64,000 nt of DNA from a gamma proteobacterium HTCC5015 (GCA_000155715.1 DS990599.1:351415-415414), one strand, 5' to 3'. Shown: positions 37,074 through 49,307, counted from the first letter of the stretch. Notes: a model not told the origin generated them from the letters alone. Translations and numbers: made by a program.

Positions 37074-37907
37074 TTAGCCGAGATTCAGCGCTTGCCAGAT
37101 GGCGCGGTTGGGTTCGGTTTGATTCATCGTGTAGAAGTGCAGGCCGGGCGCGCCGTTGTCGAGTAGGTCGCTACACAGCTGGGTGACAATGTCTTGGCCA
37201 AACGCTTTGATGGAGTCGCTGTCGTCGCCGTAGGCTTCTAAACGCTTGCGAATCCAGCGTGGGATTTCCGCGCCGCAAGCGTCTGAAAAGCGCGCCAGCT
37301 TGCTGTAGTTGGTAATGGGCATAATGCCGGGGATGATTGGTATTTCGACACCGCGGCCCTGCGCGGCCTCGACAAAGCGAAGGTAGGCGTCGAGATTATA
37401 GAAGTACTGCGTAATGGCGCTATTGGCGCCCGCGTTGACCTTGCGCACAAAGTTCGTGAGATCGTCCTCGGCATTTTTAGCCTGGGGGTGAAACTCGGGA
37501 TAGGCGGCGACTTCAATGTGAAAGTGATCGCCCGTGGTGGTGCGTATATGCTCGACTAGGTCGTTGGCATAGGCAAAATCTCCCGCAGCGTATTGTCCCG
37601 AGGGCATGTCGCCTCTGAGCGCGACGAGGCGGTTAATGCCTCGCTCTTGATAGGTGTTGAGGAGCTGGTCGATCTCAGATTTGCTAGAGCCGATGCACGA
37701 GATGTGAGGAGCCGCTGCAGAGCCGCGTTCCTGAATCGCAGTGACGGTGTCTAGGGTGCCGTCCCGTGTAGAGCCGCCGGCGCCGAAGGTCACGGAAAAA
37801 AACTCAGGGTTGAGTTCGGCCAATTCTCTGTGGACGCCTAACAATTTCTCCCTACCTCTATCGGTTTTGGGCGGGAAAAATTCAAAGCTAAAATGTCGGT
37901 CACTCAT
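37074..37907 (-). CDS. metF: methylenetetrahydrofolate reductase
   Basis: FAD enzyme that makes 5-methyl-THF for methionine synthesis. FEFFPPKTDRGREKL at the start, SVTFGAGGSTRDGTLDTV, RLVALRGDMPSGQ and ANSAITQYFYNLDAY are family blocks. 277 aa. Last gene of metK-ahcY-metF. Confidence 0.96.
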   Translation of the reverse strand: MSDRHFSFEFFPPKTDRGREKLLGVHRELAELNPEFFSVTFGAGGSTRDGTLDTVTAIQERGSAAAPHISCIGSSKSEIDQLLNTYQERGINRLVALRGDMPSGQYAAGDFAYANDLVEHIRTTTGDHFHIEVAAYPEFHPQAKNAEDDLTNFVRKVNAGANSAITQYFYNLDAYLRFVEAAQGRGVEIPIIPGIMPITNYSKLARFSDACGAEIPRWIRKRLEAYGDDSDSIKAFGQDIVTQLCSDLLDNGAPGLHFYTMNQTEPNRAIWQALNLG

Positions 37908-37920
37908 GGGTCAATCCGTT

Positions 37921-37945
37921 CGCGCCGCCGCGGGGCAGCGGCGCG
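37921..37945 (-). promoter_or_regulatory. GC-only hairpin between ahcY and metF
   Basis: CGCGCCGC and GCGGCGCG form an 8-bp stem with a 9-base loop just before the metF ribosome-binding region. No T run follows, so it is not a simple terminator. It may protect mRNA ends or tune metF translation relative to ahcY. Confidence 0.45.
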
Positions 37946-37953
37946 ATTGTGGG

Positions 37954-39264
37954 TTAGTAGCGGTAGTGCTCGGGCTTGTAAGGGCCGTTGACAGAGACGC
38001 CGATGTAGTCGGCTTGCTCTTTGGATAGCTCGGTCAATTTGGCGCCGATGCGTCCCAAGTGGAGTCGCGCGACCTTTTCATCGAGGTGCTTGGGCAAAAT
38101 ATAGACTTGCTTGTCGTACCGATCGTTGTGGTTCCACAACTCGATCTGCGCCAACACTTGGTTGGTGAAGGAGTTCGACATCACAAAACTGGGGTGGCCG
38201 GTGGCGCAGCCCAAATTCACGAGACGTCCCTCGGCGAGCATGATGATGCGCTTACCATCGGGGAAGATCACGTGATCGACTTGAGGCTTAATATTTTCCC
38301 ACTCGTACTGCTTGAGGCCGGCGACATCGATCTCGTTATCGAAGTGGCCAATGTTGCAGACGATGGCCTGATCTTTCATGGCCGCCATGTGGTCGTGAGT
38401 GATGATGTTGTAATTGCCCGTGGCGGTGACAAAAATGTCGGCTTGGCTGGCGGCATCTTCCAGCGTGACAACGCGGAAGCCCTCCATCGCCGCTTGCAGG
38501 GCGCAGATGGGATCAATTTCCGTCACCCAAACGGTGGCGCCTAGGCCGCGCAGTGACTGGGCACAGCCTTTGCCGACATCGCCGTAGCCCGCGACCACGG
38601 CGATTTTGCCAGCGATCATCACATCGGTGGCGCGCTTGATGCCGTCGACCAGCGATTCGCGACAGCCGTAGAGGTTGTCGAATTTTGACTTGGTGACCGA
38701 GTCGTTAACATTGATAGCGGGGATGGCCAGCGTGCCTTTTTTTGCCATTTCTTGCAGGCGTAGCACGCCCGTTGTGGTCTCCTCAGACACGCCTTTGATG
38801 TCTTTCATGAGCTCGGGGTAGCGCTCGTGCATGATGAGCGTGAGATCGCCGCCGTCGTCGAGAATCATGTTGGGCGTCCAGCCATTGGGGCCTTTGATGG
38901 TTTGTTCAATGCACCAGTCGTATTCCTCTTCCGTTTCGCCTTTCCAGGCAAATACGGGCACGCCTGTAGCGGCGATGGCGGCGGCAGCGTGGTCTTGCGT
39001 GGAAAAAATATTGCAAGAGGACCAGCGTACCTCCGCGCCCAGTGCCGTCAGTGTTTCGATTAAGACGGCGGTTTGGATCGTCATGTGCAGGCAGCCGGCG
39101 ATGCGCGCGCCCTTGAGCGGTTGCTGTTGACCGTATTCATCGCGCAGAGCGACGAGACCGGGCATCTCGGTTTCGGCGATGGCAATCTCTTTGCGGCCCC
39201 AGTCCGCCAGTGTGATATCGGCGACTTTGTAGTCCTGCTTCAATTGTTCGGCGGGTGTGCTCAT
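37954..39264 (-). CDS. ahcY: adenosylhomocysteinase
   Basis: Hydrolyses S-adenosylhomocysteine to homocysteine and adenosine using bound [19 protein letters not shown] at the start, [15 protein letters not shown], the NAD motif [15 protein letters not shown] and the terminal YKPEHYRY are diagnostic. The ATG at 39264 is chosen over 39270 because AGAGGA sits only one base before the earlier codon. 436 aa. Only 26 bp follow metK, leaving no room for an SAH riboswitch. Confidence 0.97.
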   Translation of the reverse strand: MSTPAEQLKQDYKVADITLADWGRKEIAIAETEMPGLVALRDEYGQQQPLKGARIAGCLHMTIQTAVLIETLTALGAEVRWSSCNIFSTQDHAAAAIAATGVPVFAWKGETEEEYDWCIEQTIKGPNGWTPNMILDDGGDLTLIMHERYPELMKDIKGVSEETTTGVLRLQEMAKKGTLAIPAINVNDSVTKSKFDNLYGCRESLVDGIKRATDVMIAGKIAVVAGYGDVGKGCAQSLRGLGATVWVTEIDPICALQAAMEGFRVVTLEDAASQADIFVTATGNYNIITHDHMAAMKDQAIVCNIGHFDNEIDVAGLKQYEWENIKPQVDHVIFPDGKRIIMLAEGRLVNLGCATGHPSFVMSNSFTNQVLAQIELWNHNDRYDKQVYILPKHLDEKVARLHLGRIGAKLTELSKEQADYIGVSVNGPYKPEHYRY

Positions 39265-39290
39265 GGTCATTCCTCTTTGCTATTCAGTGA

Positions 39291-40457
39291 TTACAGGCCG
39301 GCGGCGTTCTTGAGTGCCTCGGCTCGGTCTGTGCGCTCCCAGCTAAAGCCTTCATCCTCACGGCCAAAGTGGCCGTAGGAGGCGGTGGCTTGGTAGCGCT
39401 GGTTTTCTAGGTCTAGCATCTTCGTAATGCCGTAGGGGCGAAGGTCAAAGTGCTCGCGTACGAGGGTGACGATTTTTTCGTCGCTGACCTTGCCCGTGCC
39501 AAAGGTGTCGATGCTGATGGAGGTTGGCTCGGCGACGCCGATGGCGTAAGACACTTGGATCTCACATTTGTCGGCGAGTCCAGCTGCCACGATATTCTTG
39601 GCCACATAGCGGCCGGCGTAGGCGGCGGAGCGATCGACTTTTGAAGGATCCTTACCCGAGAATGCGCCACCACCGTGGCGAGCCATGCCACCATAGGTAT
39701 CGACGATAATTTTGCGGCCCGTGAGGCCGGCATCACCTACGGGACCGCCAATCTCAAATTTTCCCGTCGGGTTGATATGGTACAGCGTGTCGCTGTGGAG
39801 CCACTCCGCTGGTAGTACCGGTTTGACGATTTCTTCGCGTACGGCCTCGATAAGGTCGGCTTGGCTGATGTCTGGGGCGTGTTGGGTGGAGAGTACGACG
39901 GCGTCGATGCCCACGGGCACGCCCGCTTCGTAGCGTACGGTGACTTGGCTTTTGGCGTCGGGGCGCAGCCAGTCCAGTGTGCCGTTGCGGCGCAGCTCGG
40001 ATTGACGCTGAACCAAACGGTGCGCGTAAGTGATGGGCGCGGGCATGAGGACATCGGTTTCGTTGCAGGCGTAGCCAAACATGAGGCCTTGGTCGCCCGC
40101 GCCTTGTTCCTCAGGGTTGCCGCGGTCCACGCCTTGATTGATGTCGGCGGACTGTTCACCCAGCGCGTTAATAACGGCGCAGGTGTTGCCGTCGAAACAC
40201 ACTTGCGAGCTGTTGTAGCCAATCGCGTTGACGGTGTCGCGCACGATCTTTTCGTAGGGGATATTGTGGTCGCCGTGAATTTTTATCTCGCCCGCCAGCA
40301 GAATCATTCCGGTCTTGGCCACCGTCTCACAGGCGACGCGCGCCTTGGGGTCGACGTCGAGAATGGCGTCCAAGATGGCGTCTGATACTTGGTCGCAGAG
40401 CTTGTCGGGATGTCCTTCGGAAACGGATTCCGAAGTGAAGATAAAGTTTTTAGCCAT
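39291..40457 (-). CDS. metK: S-adenosylmethionine synthetase
   Basis: Makes SAM from methionine and [37 protein letters not shown] and [19 protein letters not shown] are the family motifs. 388 aa. It heads the minus-strand operon metK-ahcY-metF, which together with an unseen methionine synthase closes the activated-methyl cycle. Confidence 0.98.
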   Translation of the reverse strand: MAKNFIFTSESVSEGHPDKLCDQVSDAILDAILDVDPKARVACETVAKTGMILLAGEIKIHGDHNIPYEKIVRDTVNAIGYNSSQVCFDGNTCAVINALGEQSADINQGVDRGNPEEQGAGDQGLMFGYACNETDVLMPAPITYAHRLVQRQSELRRNGTLDWLRPDAKSQVTVRYEAGVPVGIDAVVLSTQHAPDISQADLIEAVREEIVKPVLPAEWLHSDTLYHINPTGKFEIGGPVGDAGLTGRKIIVDTYGGMARHGGGAFSGKDPSKVDRSAAYAGRYVAKNIVAAGLADKCEIQVSYAIGVAEPTSISIDTFGTGKVSDEKIVTLVREHFDLRPYGITKMLDLENQRYQATASYGHFGREDEGFSWERTDRAEALKNAAGL

Positions 40458-40563
40458 GTTTCTAAAAATCTCTAGGCGCTAGCAAGTCAAACCGATGATT
40501 TTACACCGCTTCGGAGCCGAACTATAGCGATTCGAGGTGATTGAAGCGTGAATTTTTCGCAGC

Positions 40564-42306
40564 TTAGTCTTTAAATTGTTTCAAAAAGCTTTTTTCAGCG
40601 TCGCTGAGGGTGCTTAGTGGGCGCTGTATAAGGGTTTGGCGGCGCTGTTTACGGGCGCGCTTTAATAAGTTTGAGAAGGCATCTTGGAACTCGATCGCGA
40701 TTTTGTCGGCGGCTTGAAACTCGTAGCTGGCGAGCTCCATCAATGCGCTGTCAAAGGGGGTGTCTCTATAGCGGTCGAGCAGGGCGGCGGTATTGAGCTG
40801 GGGGTGTTGCTGCAGTAGCTGAAACAACTCGAGAATAAAGGGAACGGCGCGCTCGTCTAAGCTGGCGACCAGAGCGAGATCTTCATCGGTGACGGTTTGA
40901 GCCAAGCTCGGCTGAGCCAGCAGTGCGGCAATGACAAGCCTAGGCGGCGTAATGCTGAGCTGGGCTTTGGGTGGTTTTTTTTGAGTGGTGTTGCCCTGCG
41001 TGGGTGGCGGTGCGTTGAGCCCGCCTTGGCCAAACAGCTGGTCGACGGGCCGCTGAACGGCACGGGCGAGTTCTTCGGTTAGCAGGCGCTTAAAGGTGTC
41101 GGCCTGAATCTGTTCCAGCAGCGGCTTTGCGAGTGCCGCGTAGCGACTGATGCCGTCGATGCTCTGGGTGTCGCACTGAGCCTTCAATCGATCAATTAAG
41201 TATTCAGACAACGGCTGGCTTTGTTGGGCGAGTCGCTGTTCGAAGGCCTCTTTGCCCTCGCTCTGAACCATGCTGTCTGGATCTTCGCCCTCGGGTAAAA
41301 ATAAAAAGCGCACTTGCTTGCCGTTTTGCAGAGCGGGTAGGCAATTGTTGAGCGCACGCCAAGCGGCGTCTCGCCCTGCGCGGTCACCATCGAAACAGAA
41401 CAGGACATCGTCAACGAGACGAAAGAGGCGCTGAATGTGGTCTGCTGTACAGGCCGTGCCGAGACTGGCCACTGCGTAGCGCACACCGTGCTGGGCCAGC
41501 ATGACAACGTCCATATAGCCTTCGACGACGACAATTTTTTCGAGAGTTTTGTTGTGGCGCTTGGCTTCGTAGAGTCCGTAGAGTTCGCGCCCCTTGTGGA
41601 AAATCGGCGTTTCGGGGGAATTGAGGTACTTGGGTTCGCCCTCGCCCATGACGCGCCCGCCGAAAGCGATGGTCTTGCCCCTTGGATCGCGAATGGGAAA
41701 CATGATGCGGTTGCGAAAGCGGTCGTAGATGCGCCCGCTGTCGTTGCGAATCAACATGCCGGCACTTTCGAGCTGCTGTTGAGTGCGGTCATTTTTGCCC
41801 AGTCGTTTGATGAGGTAGTCCCAAGACTCGGGCACAAAGCCGATGCCGTAGTCCTTGGCCGTGCTTCCGCTGAGGCCGCGCTGTTTGAGGTAGTCGATGG
41901 CTTGGGAATGTCGTTTGAGTTCGCTCTGATAGTGCAGGCTAGCTTGCTGCATTAGGTCGTAGAGATCGGCGCTTTGGCGTCGCTGTTGTTGCTGTCCCGC
42001 GCTTTCTTCTCTGGGCACTTCTAGGCCGAGCGTTCGCGCTAACTCTTCGATGGCTTCGGGGAATTCGAGGTTGTCGTACTCCATGAGAAAGTTCACCGCC
42101 GTGCCGTGGGCGCCGCACCCAAAGCAGTGGTAGAACTGTTTGGTTTGGCTGACGGTAAAGGAGGGGGTTTTCTCATTGTGAAACGGGCAGCAAGCCTTGT
42201 GATTAGCCCCGGCTTTTTTTAGCGGAACGCGGGCGTCGATCACGTCGACGATGTCGACGCGAGCGAGTAGGTCATCAATGAAGTAACGAGGAATTAGCCC
42301 AGCCAT
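40564..42306 (-). CDS. dnaG: DNA primase
   Basis: Synthesises RNA primers for replication. N-terminal zinc ribbon CCPFHNEKTPSFTV...FYHCFGCGAHGTA, TOPRIM motifs VVVEGYMDVVML and FCFDGDRAGRDAAWRAL, and a C-terminal DnaB-interacting domain. The ATG at 42306 (MAGLIPRYFIDDLLARVDIV) is the family start; 580 aa. It is not next to rpsU and yqeY, which lie 18 kb away on the same strand. A terminator sits 59 bp upstream, so dnaG needs its own promoter in the short leader. Confidence 0.97.
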   Translation of the reverse strand: MAGLIPRYFIDDLLARVDIVDVIDARVPLKKAGANHKACCPFHNEKTPSFTVSQTKQFYHCFGCGAHGTAVNFLMEYDNLEFPEAIEELARTLGLEVPREESAGQQQQRRQSADLYDLMQQASLHYQSELKRHSQAIDYLKQRGLSGSTAKDYGIGFVPESWDYLIKRLGKNDRTQQQLESAGMLIRNDSGRIYDRFRNRIMFPIRDPRGKTIAFGGRVMGEGEPKYLNSPETPIFHKGRELYGLYEAKRHNKTLEKIVVVEGYMDVVMLAQHGVRYAVASLGTACTADHIQRLFRLVDDVLFCFDGDRAGRDAAWRALNNCLPALQNGKQVRFLFLPEGEDPDSMVQSEGKEAFEQRLAQQSQPLSEYLIDRLKAQCDTQSIDGISRYAALAKPLLEQIQADTFKRLLTEELARAVQRPVDQLFGQGGLNAPPPTQGNTTQKKPPKAQLSITPPRLVIAALLAQPSLAQTVTDEDLALVASLDERAVPFILELFQLLQQHPQLNTAALLDRYRDTPFDSALMELASYEFQAADKIAIEFQDAFSNLLKRARKQRRQTLIQRPLSTLSDAEKSFLKQFKD

Positions 42307-42364
42307 AGGGGTATTTTGCCACGCTTTGGGCCGTGGGGATAAGCACTGTTGAGGAGTGGGCCAG

Positions 42365-42393
42365 AAAAAAGCCCGCAGTGGCTGCGGGCTTTT
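42365..42393 (-). terminator. rho-independent terminator of gltB
   Basis: GCCCGCAG-TGG-CTGCGGGC, flanked by six A on the left (a T run on the minus strand) and four T on the right. It ends transcription from gltB before dnaG. Confidence 0.85.
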
Positions 42394-42401
42394 AGTGGGG
42401 G

Positions 42402-45400
42402 TTAGGCCGCTTGCCGAAGCGTGCCCAATAATTCCTCCAGTGAGGAGGCCTTGGGTTTGACCAGCCAGAACTTGGCGAGGTAGCGCTCCAAGTTGTCGAG
42501 CAGCTCGCTGCCCCACTCAGAGCCGGTTTCGCGCACGTGTTCTGCCAGCATGTCTTTTAGGAAGACTTGATAGGCTTCCATGGACTCACCCGTGACGCGC
42601 TGAATGTCGATCAGCTCGTGGTTGTAGCGGTCGACGAAGTGGTCGTCTTCGTCGAGCACAAAGGCGAGGCCGCCTGTCATGCCCGCGCCGAAGTTGACGC
42701 CAGTGCGACCGAGTACCATGACGGCGCCGCCAGTCATGTACTCGCAGCAGTGATCGCCCGCACCTTCCACCACGGCATAGGCGCCGGAGTTGCGCACGGC
42801 AAAACGCTCGCCCGCCGTGCCCACGGCAAACACGCGGCCATTGGTGGCGCCGTATAGGCAGGTGTTGCCGACAATGGCAGTAGTGCGCGCTTCAAAGGCG
42901 CTGTTTGTGGGTGGCTTGATGACCAGCTTGCCGCCGGCCATGCCCTTGCCGACATAGTCGTTGGCGTCGCCTTCGAGGTACATTTCGAGCCCACCCGCAT
43001 TCCACACGCCAAAGGATTGGCCTACTGTGCCAGTCAGGTTGAGCTTGATGGGATTGTCGACCATGCCTGTGTTGCCGTGACGCTGTGCAATTTCGCCCGA
43101 TAGGCGGGCGCCAACGGAGCGGTCGGTGTTGCGCACGTCAAAGTGGAATTCGCCGCCCGACTTGGCTTCGACGGCGGCCAGCGTTTCGCTGACGATGCGC
43201 TCTGCCAACTCGCCTTTGTCGTAGGGTTCGTTGCGCTCGGCGACGCAGAAGCTGGGCACCTCTTGAGCGAGGCCGCCGTCTGACAAAATCGGCGATAGAT
43301 CGAGGTTTTTGGTTTTGCCTGTGGGGCCTTCAATAATTTCCAGTAGATCGGTGCGGCCAATTAAATCGGTCAGCTTGCTAATGCCTAGGCTGGCCATGAT
43401 TTCGCGCGCCTCTTGGGCGATGAAGGTAAAGTAGTTCATGACCTTCTCTGCGTCGCCACGGAAGTGCTTAAAGCGCAATACGTTTTGTTGCGTGGCAACA
43501 CCGGTGGCGCAGTTGTTGAGGTGGCAAATACGCAGGTATTTACAGCCTAGAGCGACCATGGGCCCCGTGCCGAAGCCGAAGCTTTCAGCGCCGAGAATGG
43601 CGGCTTTAATCACATCGAGGCCCGTTTTGAGACCGCCGTCGGCTTGTACGCGAACTTTTTCGCGCAAGTCGTTGGCGCGCAAGGTTTGGTGAGTTTCGGA
43701 CAAGCCGAGCTCCCAAGGCGAGCCCGCATAGCGCACCGACGTGAGGGGAGAGGCGCCTGTGCCGCCGTCGTATCCCGAGATAGTGATGAGATCCGCGTAG
43801 GCCTTAGCCACGCCAGCGGCAATCGTGCCGACGCCGGCCTCGGCGACGAGTTTGACCGAAATTTGGGCTTTGGGATTGACTTGCTTCAAGTCGTAGATGA
43901 GCTGAGCCAAATCTTCAATTGAGTAAATGTCGTGGTGGGGCGGTGGCGAAATCAGCGACACGCCTGGCACGGAGTAGCGCAGCTGGGCAATGTAGTCGTT
44001 GACTTTGTGACCGGGCAGCTGGCCGCCTTCGCCGGGCTTGGCGCCTTGGGCCACTTTGATTTGAATGACTTCGGCGTTGACCAAGTAGTGAGGTGTCACA
44101 CCAAAGCGCCCCGAGGCGACTTGCTTAATTTTGGACATCTTCTCGGTGCCGTAGCGCTTGATGTCCTCGCCACCTTCACCCGAGTTGGAGCGTGCGCCGA
44201 GGCGGTTCATCGCCGTGGCTAGAGCTTCGTGTGCCTCGGGAGACAATGCCCCCAGTGACATGCCAGCAGAGTCAAAGCGCTTGACGATGTTGTCGATGGG
44301 TTCGACGCTATCGACGTCAATGCTCTCGCCGCCTTCTTTGAGCTTGAACATGTCGCGCAATGTGGCGACGGGGCGATGGTTGACGAGGTCGGCGTACTCT
44401 TTGTACTCCTCGTAATTGCCCGATTCCACAGCTTGCTGGATCGTTTTGACGACATCGGGGTTGTAGGCGTGGTATTCACCGCCATGGATGTATTTCAAAA
44501 GGCCGCCTTGGCGGATGGGCTTGCGTGGATTGTAGGCCTCGGTGCGCAAAATTTCTTGATCGAGTTCGAGGTCGACAAAGCGCGTGCCTTCAATGCGATT
44601 GGTGGTGCCGTAGAAACAGAGGTCGACAATTTCAGAGCTCAGGCCAACGGACTCAAACAGCTGGGCGCCGCGGTAGCTGGCTACGGTTGAAATACCCATC
44701 TTGGATAGGATTTTAAAGAGGCCTTTGTTGATGCCTTTGCGATAGTTCTTGGCCAGTTTGAAGCGGTCGGTCTCTTTGAGTTCGCCGCGATCAATTAGCC
44801 CGTTAAGCGATTCGTAGGCCAAGTAGGGATATATGGCGGTGGCGCCATAGCCGAGCAAGACGGCAAAGTGGTGAGAGTCGCGCACGGTGGCGGTTTCGAC
44901 AATCAAGTTGGCATCGGTGCGCTTGCCCGCTTTGATGAGGGCGTGGTGAACGGCCCCTGTCGCCAGCAGTGCATGAATAGGCAGATACTCTTCATCGATG
45001 CCGCGATCGGACAAGACGATGAGCGTCTTGCCCGCGTCGACAGCGCTGATCACTTCCTGGCAAATACGCTCAATAGCGGGCTTTAGGCCCTCGCTGTCTT
45101 TGTAGTTCAGGTTGAATGTTTGCGCTTGATAATCGTCGCGGTTGAGGTTGAGCAGCGCTTGGAATTTGCGCTGGGATAGAACGGGAGAGTTCAAAACGAC
45201 GCGGCGCGCGTGGTCGTCGCTCTCTTCGAACAGATTGCGCTCGCGGCCCAAACAGGTCTCCAGAGACATTACGATCGCCTCGCGTAGGGGGTCGATAGGC
45301 GGATTGGTGACCTGCGCAAACTGCTGGCGGAAGTAGTCGTACAAAGAGCGTTGAGTTTGAGAGAGCACGGGGAACGGAGTGTCGTCGCCCATTGACCCCG

Positions 45401-46874
45401 TGGCTTCTTGCCCCGCTTCCGCAAGCACGCGCAGTACTTGGTCGCGTTCTTCGAAGGTGACGAGAAACAGCTTTTCGAAAACTGCCAGCTGTTCTTTACT
45501 CATGGGCTCATCGGATAGTGCCATGTCTTCCAAGACCGACATCAGGTGTACGGTATTTTCCTTGAGCCACTTGGCGTAGGGCTGACGGTTTTTGAGGCGA
45601 TCGTTGATCTCCTCGGTTTCCATGATCTCGCCGTTTTCGGTGTCGATGGCCATCATTTGGCCGGGGCCTAGGCGGCCCTTTTTAACCACATCGGCGGGAT
45701 CGTAATCGTAGACGCCAATTTCAGAGGCGCAGGTGATGACGCGATCTTTGGTGATGACGTAGCGCGAGGGGCGCAGGCCATTGCGATCTAGCGCGCAAAT
45801 GGCGTAGCGGCCGTCCGACAGCACGAGGCCCGCGGGGCCATCCCAGGGCTCCATGTGCATCGAGTTGTACTCGTAGAAGGCGCGTAGGTCCGAGTCCATG
45901 GTGTGGATGTTTTGCCAAGCGGGAGGCACAAGGCAGCGCAGGGCGCGGAAAATGTCGACCCCACCCGCCGTGAGCACGTCCAGCATGTTGTCCATCGAGG
46001 AAGAGTCCGATCCCGAGGTGTTGACTAGCGGATGCATCTCTTCAATGTTGGGCAAGAGTGGTGTCACGAATTTGTGAGCGCGCGCATTGGCCCAGTTGCG
46101 GTTGCCCTGAATGGTGTTGATTTCACCGTTGTGGGCGATAAAGCGGAAGGGCTGACACAAACGCCACTGAGGGAATGTGTTGGTGGAGAAGCGCTGGTGG
46201 AATACGGCGATGGACGTTTTGAACGACTCGTCGTTGAGGTCGGGATAAAACGCCAGCAAATCCGCGGGCATCACGAGACCTTTGTAGGACAGCATGCGGG
46301 ACGATAGTGAAGCGACATAAAAGGCTTCGTCGTCACTGCTGATGTTGTTTTCAGCGATGCGTCGCGCCGTGAACAGCAGGCCGTTGAAGCGGTCTTCTTC
46401 CATGTCGTCGGGAGCGTTAACCAGTATTTGCTCGAAGCGGGGCAGCGATGCGCGTGCTTCATCGCCACAGACGTCGGGGTTAACGGGCACGGGGCGCCAG
46501 CCAGCAACGGCTAGGTTTTGGCGCTCCAGTTGGGCTTCAAGCGCTTCGCGCGACGCTTGAGCTTGTTTCTCGTCGTTACTGAGGAAAACCATGCCGACGG
46601 CATAGCGCTTTGAGAGGTTTAAGCCGAGTTTTTCGGCTTCAGCGCGCATAAATGCATCGGGCTTTTTGAGCAGCAAGCCACAGCCATCGCCCGTTTTTCC
46701 GTCGGCGGCAATACCGCCGCGGTGGGTCATTCTCACGAGGGCTTCAATCGATTTAGTGACGAGATCGTGGCGAGGTTGATCGTCCATTTGGGCAATCAAG
46801 CCAAAGCCGCAATTATCGCGTTCGAATTGGGGGCGGTAGAGGCCTTCGGTGGGTAGTTTGCGCGCTGATGTCAT
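42402..46874 (-). CDS. gltB: glutamate synthase large subunit
   Basis: NADPH-GOGAT alpha subunit making glutamate from glutamine and 2-oxoglutarate. N-terminal class II amidotransferase domain with the catalytic cysteine in [14 protein letters not shown], exposed only after propeptide removal. Then the FMN barrel with [29 protein letters not shown] in the synthase domain, the 3Fe-4S ligands in [15 protein letters not shown], and the C-terminal beta-helix. The ATG at 46874 has GGAGA at good spacing; 1490 aa. Its partner gltD is 12 kb away instead of adjacent. Confidence 0.97.
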   Translation of the reverse strand: MTSARKLPTEGLYRPQFERDNCGFGLIAQMDDQPRHDLVTKSIEALVRMTHRGGIAADGKTGDGCGLLLKKPDAFMRAEAEKLGLNLSKRYAVGMVFLSNDEKQAQASREALEAQLERQNLAVAGWRPVPVNPDVCGDEARASLPRFEQILVNAPDDMEEDRFNGLLFTARRIAENNISSDDEAFYVASLSSRMLSYKGLVMPADLLAFYPDLNDESFKTSIAVFHQRFSTNTFPQWRLCQPFRFIAHNGEINTIQGNRNWANARAHKFVTPLLPNIEEMHPLVNTSGSDSSSMDNMLDVLTAGGVDIFRALRCLVPPAWQNIHTMDSDLRAFYEYNSMHMEPWDGPAGLVLSDGRYAICALDRNGLRPSRYVITKDRVITCASEIGVYDYDPADVVKKGRLGPGQMMAIDTENGEIMETEEINDRLKNRQPYAKWLKENTVHLMSVLEDMALSDEPMSKEQLAVFEKLFLVTFEERDQVLRVLAEAGQEATGSMGDDTPFPVLSQTQRSLYDYFRQQFAQVTNPPIDPLREAIVMSLETCLGRERNLFEESDDHARRVVLNSPVLSQRKFQALLNLNRDDYQAQTFNLNYKDSEGLKPAIERICQEVISAVDAGKTLIVLSDRGIDEEYLPIHALLATGAVHHALIKAGKRTDANLIVETATVRDSHHFAVLLGYGATAIYPYLAYESLNGLIDRGELKETDRFKLAKNYRKGINKGLFKILSKMGISTVASYRGAQLFESVGLSSEIVDLCFYGTTNRIEGTRFVDLELDQEILRTEAYNPRKPIRQGGLLKYIHGGEYHAYNPDVVKTIQQAVESGNYEEYKEYADLVNHRPVATLRDMFKLKEGGESIDVDSVEPIDNIVKRFDSAGMSLGALSPEAHEALATAMNRLGARSNSGEGGEDIKRYGTEKMSKIKQVASGRFGVTPHYLVNAEVIQIKVAQGAKPGEGGQLPGHKVNDYIAQLRYSVPGVSLISPPPHHDIYSIEDLAQLIYDLKQVNPKAQISVKLVAEAGVGTIAAGVAKAYADLITISGYDGGTGASPLTSVRYAGSPWELGLSETHQTLRANDLREKVRVQADGGLKTGLDVIKAAILGAESFGFGTGPMVALGCKYLRICHLNNCATGVATQQNVLRFKHFRGDAEKVMNYFTFIAQEAREIMASLGISKLTDLIGRTDLLEIIEGPTGKTKNLDLSPILSDGGLAQEVPSFCVAERNEPYDKGELAERIVSETLAAVEAKSGGEFHFDVRNTDRSVGARLSGEIAQRHGNTGMVDNPIKLNLTGTVGQSFGVWNAGGLEMYLEGDANDYVGKGMAGGKLVIKPPTNSAFEARTTAIVGNTCLYGATNGRVFAVGTAGERFAVRNSGAYAVVEGAGDHCCEYMTGGAVMVLGRTGVNFGAGMTGGLAFVLDEDDHFVDRYNHELIDIQRVTGESMEAYQVFLKDMLAEHVRETGSEWGSELLDNLERYLAKFWLVKPKASSLEELLGTLRQAA

Positions 46875-47079
46875 TCGCTTATCTCCGCGTTTTGCTGTCA
46901 AGCAAACACTGTGAACGGTTTGTTTACTGCGGCGCTGTGTAGAGCGCCATCAAGCCCTGTGCGGAAGCCTAAAATGTGGCTGCGGCTGGGCAAAAGGGGC
47001 GACATTATACCGATATTGTCGCTTTTCAGCAATAGCGAGAAAAAACGTAAGTGTTTGATTTTAAAGGCTTTGAAGCAGC

Positions 47080-48237
47080 CTAGGCGGTGGAGAGTGGATC
47101 AAACAGCCTTCTGTGCTCGGCAATCGCGTAGCGGTCGGTCATTCCCGCAATGTAGTCGGCGATAGCTCTGGCGCGGCCATTGGTGCCGTCTCGCTCCTCG
47201 GCTTCGCGCACGCGTTGTTGATATTTGTCGGGCAGTAGGCGCGGGTCGTCTATATAGGCGTCGAATTGCTTTCGAATGACTTCTTTGGCTTTGGTGGTCA
47301 TTCGGTGGACTTTGTAGTGGCGGTATAAGTGTTGAAAAAGAAAGCGCTTTAACTCTCGGTTCTGTTCGGCAATCGTTGCACTGAACCGAACAATGGCTTT
47401 GGGCTGATTTTTGACTTCGTCCAGTGTTGTCGGTTTTGTTTGATCGAGTTGCTCTTGAGTGGTGCAAATGATGTCGCTGACATGACCTGTAATCATGCGT
47501 CGAACAACTTCGTATTTTTGACGGCGGGCCTCTAGCTTGGCGTGGTCGCGTGCAACGCTTTCATAGCGCTCGCGAAAATAATCGACTTCAAGCAGTTGCT
47601 CGATGGTAATTAAGCCAGAGCGTAGGCCGTCATCCACATCGTGGTTGTTGTAGGCGACTTCATCGGCGAGATTCGCCAGTTGAGCTTCGAGAGAGGGTTG
47701 CTGTGCATGCAAAAAGCGCTCTCCTACGGCGCCTAGTCTTTGGGCATTGTCGCGGGAGCAGTGCTTGAGAATGCCCTCTCGCGTTTCGAAGGTGAGGTTC
47801 AAGCCATCAAAGTTGGCGTATTTCTGCTCTAGGTGGTCGACGACGCGCAGTGACTGCAAATTGTGTTCGAAACCACCATAGGGCTTCATGCAGTGATTGA
47901 GTTGATCTTGGCCTGCGTGGCCAAACGGTGTGTGTCCCAGATCGTGGGCGAGACAAATGGCTTCGGTGAGGTCTTCGTGTAACCCCAAAGCGCGGGCGAT
48001 GGTTCGGGCGATTTGCGCCACTTCCAGTGTGTGGGTGAGGCGGGTGCGGAACAGGTCGCCTTCGTGATTGATAAAGACTTGGGTTTTGTACTCGAGTCGG
48101 CGAAAGGCAGAGCTGTGTAGAATTCGATCGCGGTCGCGCTGGAATTCGTTGCGGAATCGAGGAGAGGGCTCTGCATGGTGGCGGCCACGGCTTTCTTGGT
48201 CGCTGCAGGCATAGGGGGCGAGCGGGGCCATAGTCAT
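47080..48237 (-). CDS. dGTPase-like HD-domain nucleotide triphosphohydrolase
   Basis: HD-domain enzyme of the dGTPase family type 2, predicted to hydrolyse dNTPs to nucleosides. HD ligands in [18 protein letters not shown] and [15 protein letters not shown], with [16 protein letters not shown] completing the metal site. 385 aa. It overlaps aroB by 4 bp (ATGA) and stands where damX-type genes usually separate aroB from the next operon. Confidence 0.92.
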   Translation of the reverse strand: MTMAPLAPYACSDQESRGRHHAEPSPRFRNEFQRDRDRILHSSAFRRLEYKTQVFINHEGDLFRTRLTHTLEVAQIARTIARALGLHEDLTEAICLAHDLGHTPFGHAGQDQLNHCMKPYGGFEHNLQSLRVVDHLEQKYANFDGLNLTFETREGILKHCSRDNAQRLGAVGERFLHAQQPSLEAQLANLADEVAYNNHDVDDGLRSGLITIEQLLEVDYFRERYESVARDHAKLEARRQKYEVVRRMITGHVSDIICTTQEQLDQTKPTTLDEVKNQPKAIVRFSATIAEQNRELKRFLFQHLYRHYKVHRMTTKAKEVIRKQFDAYIDDPRLLPDKYQQRVREAEERDGTNGRARAIADYIAGMTDRYAIAEHRRLFDPLSTA

Positions 48238-49307
48238 TCTCTTTCGAGCGTTGCCATGAGAGCGGCTTGATCGAAATCGGCGGTGACGACAGCGTGGCCG
48301 AGCGCTTTAAGCAATACGAGGCGTAGAGAGCCATCGATGACTTTTTTGTCTCGCGCCATGTGTTGGAGAAAAGTGTCGGGAGTCATTTTACTGGGCGGTT
48401 GAGTAGGCAAATCGGCCGCGGCAATGACTTCTTTCGCAAGGTCGAGGTCTTCTTGCTTGATCCAGCCGCAAGCGCGGGACATTTCAGCGGCCATGACCAT
48501 GCCTGCTCCGACCGCTTCACCGTGCAACCATTCGCCATAGCCCATTTCGGTTTCGATGGCGTGGCCAAATGTGTGCCCTAGATTGAGTAAGGCACGCTGG
48601 CCGCCCTCTCGCTCATCGGCGGCGACAATCTCGGCTTTCATCTGGCAGGAGCGTTCAATAGCGGTTGTAAGAGTGGCGTTGTCACAGTCTTTGAGTGCGT
48701 CCATGTTGTCTTTGACCCAGAGCAAAAACTCGCGATCACCTAGCAGTCCGTACTTAATGACTTCGGCCAGCCCCGCTGCGAGTTCTCGTGGAGGTAGTGT
48801 TTTTAAAACCTCCGTGTCTGCTAGAACGCATTGGGGTTGATAAAAAGCGCCGATCATATTTTTACCCAGAGGGTGGTTGACGGCGGTTTTTCCTCCAACG
48901 GAAGAGTCCACTTGAGCGAGTAGGGTGGTGGGGATTTGTATAAATGGGATGCCACGCTGATAAGAGGCGGCGGCGTACCCTGCTATGTCGCCAACGACTC
49001 CACCACCGAGTGCGATCAAAGTGGTTTTGCGATCGTAGCGCTGCTCCAGTAAACGCGTGTATATCGTGTTGAGCGTTTCGAGATTCTTGTGGGCTTCTCC
49101 GTCCTTCAAAACAATACTGTCGCAACGGTAGTTGGACAGCTGTGTTTTTAGCGTTCCTAGGTAGAGTGGGGCGACTGTCTCGTTGGTAACAATAACGACG
49201 CTTTTGCCCTGAATATGGGGCTTGAGTAGGTCGCTATTGGAGAGAAGTTGAGAGCCTATGTGAATGGGGTAGCTGCGATGCCCTAAATCGACTTCAAGAG
49301 TTTTCAC
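48234..49307 (-). CDS. aroB: 3-dehydroquinate synthase
   Basis: NAD- and metal-dependent cyclase of the shikimate pathway. Blocks: [53 protein letters not shown], and the metal-binding [11 protein letters not shown] with [13 protein letters not shown]. The GTG at 49307 overlaps the end of aroK by 14 bp, with GAGG upstream; 357 aa. Confidence 0.96.
   Translation of the reverse strand: MKTLEVDLGHRSYPIHIGSQLLSNSDLLKPHIQGKSVVIVTNETVAPLYLGTLKTQLSNYRCDSIVLKDGEAHKNLETLNTIYTRLLEQRYDRKTTLIALGGGVVGDIAGYAAASYQRGIPFIQIPTTLLAQVDSSVGGKTAVNHPLGKNMIGAFYQPQCVLADTEVLKTLPPRELAAGLAEVIKYGLLGDREFLLWVKDNMDALKDCDNATLTTAIERSCQMKAEIVAADEREGGQRALLNLGHTFGHAIETEMGYGEWLHGEAVGAGMVMAAEMSRACGWIKQEDLDLAKEVIAAADLPTQPPSKMTPDTFLQHMARDKKVIDGSLRLVLLKALGHAVVTADFDQAALMATLERE

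Noticed and set aside
39265..39290. SAH or SAM riboswitch before ahcY or metK
   Set aside because: Only 26 bp separate metK and ahcY, and the 106 bp before metK show no recognisable riboswitch core, just a small TTCGG/CCGAA hairpin.
39861..40385. 174-codon plus-strand open frame opposite metK
   Set aside because: Lies entirely within the well-conserved metK; its sequence has no recognisable motif and follows the codon pattern of the opposite strand.
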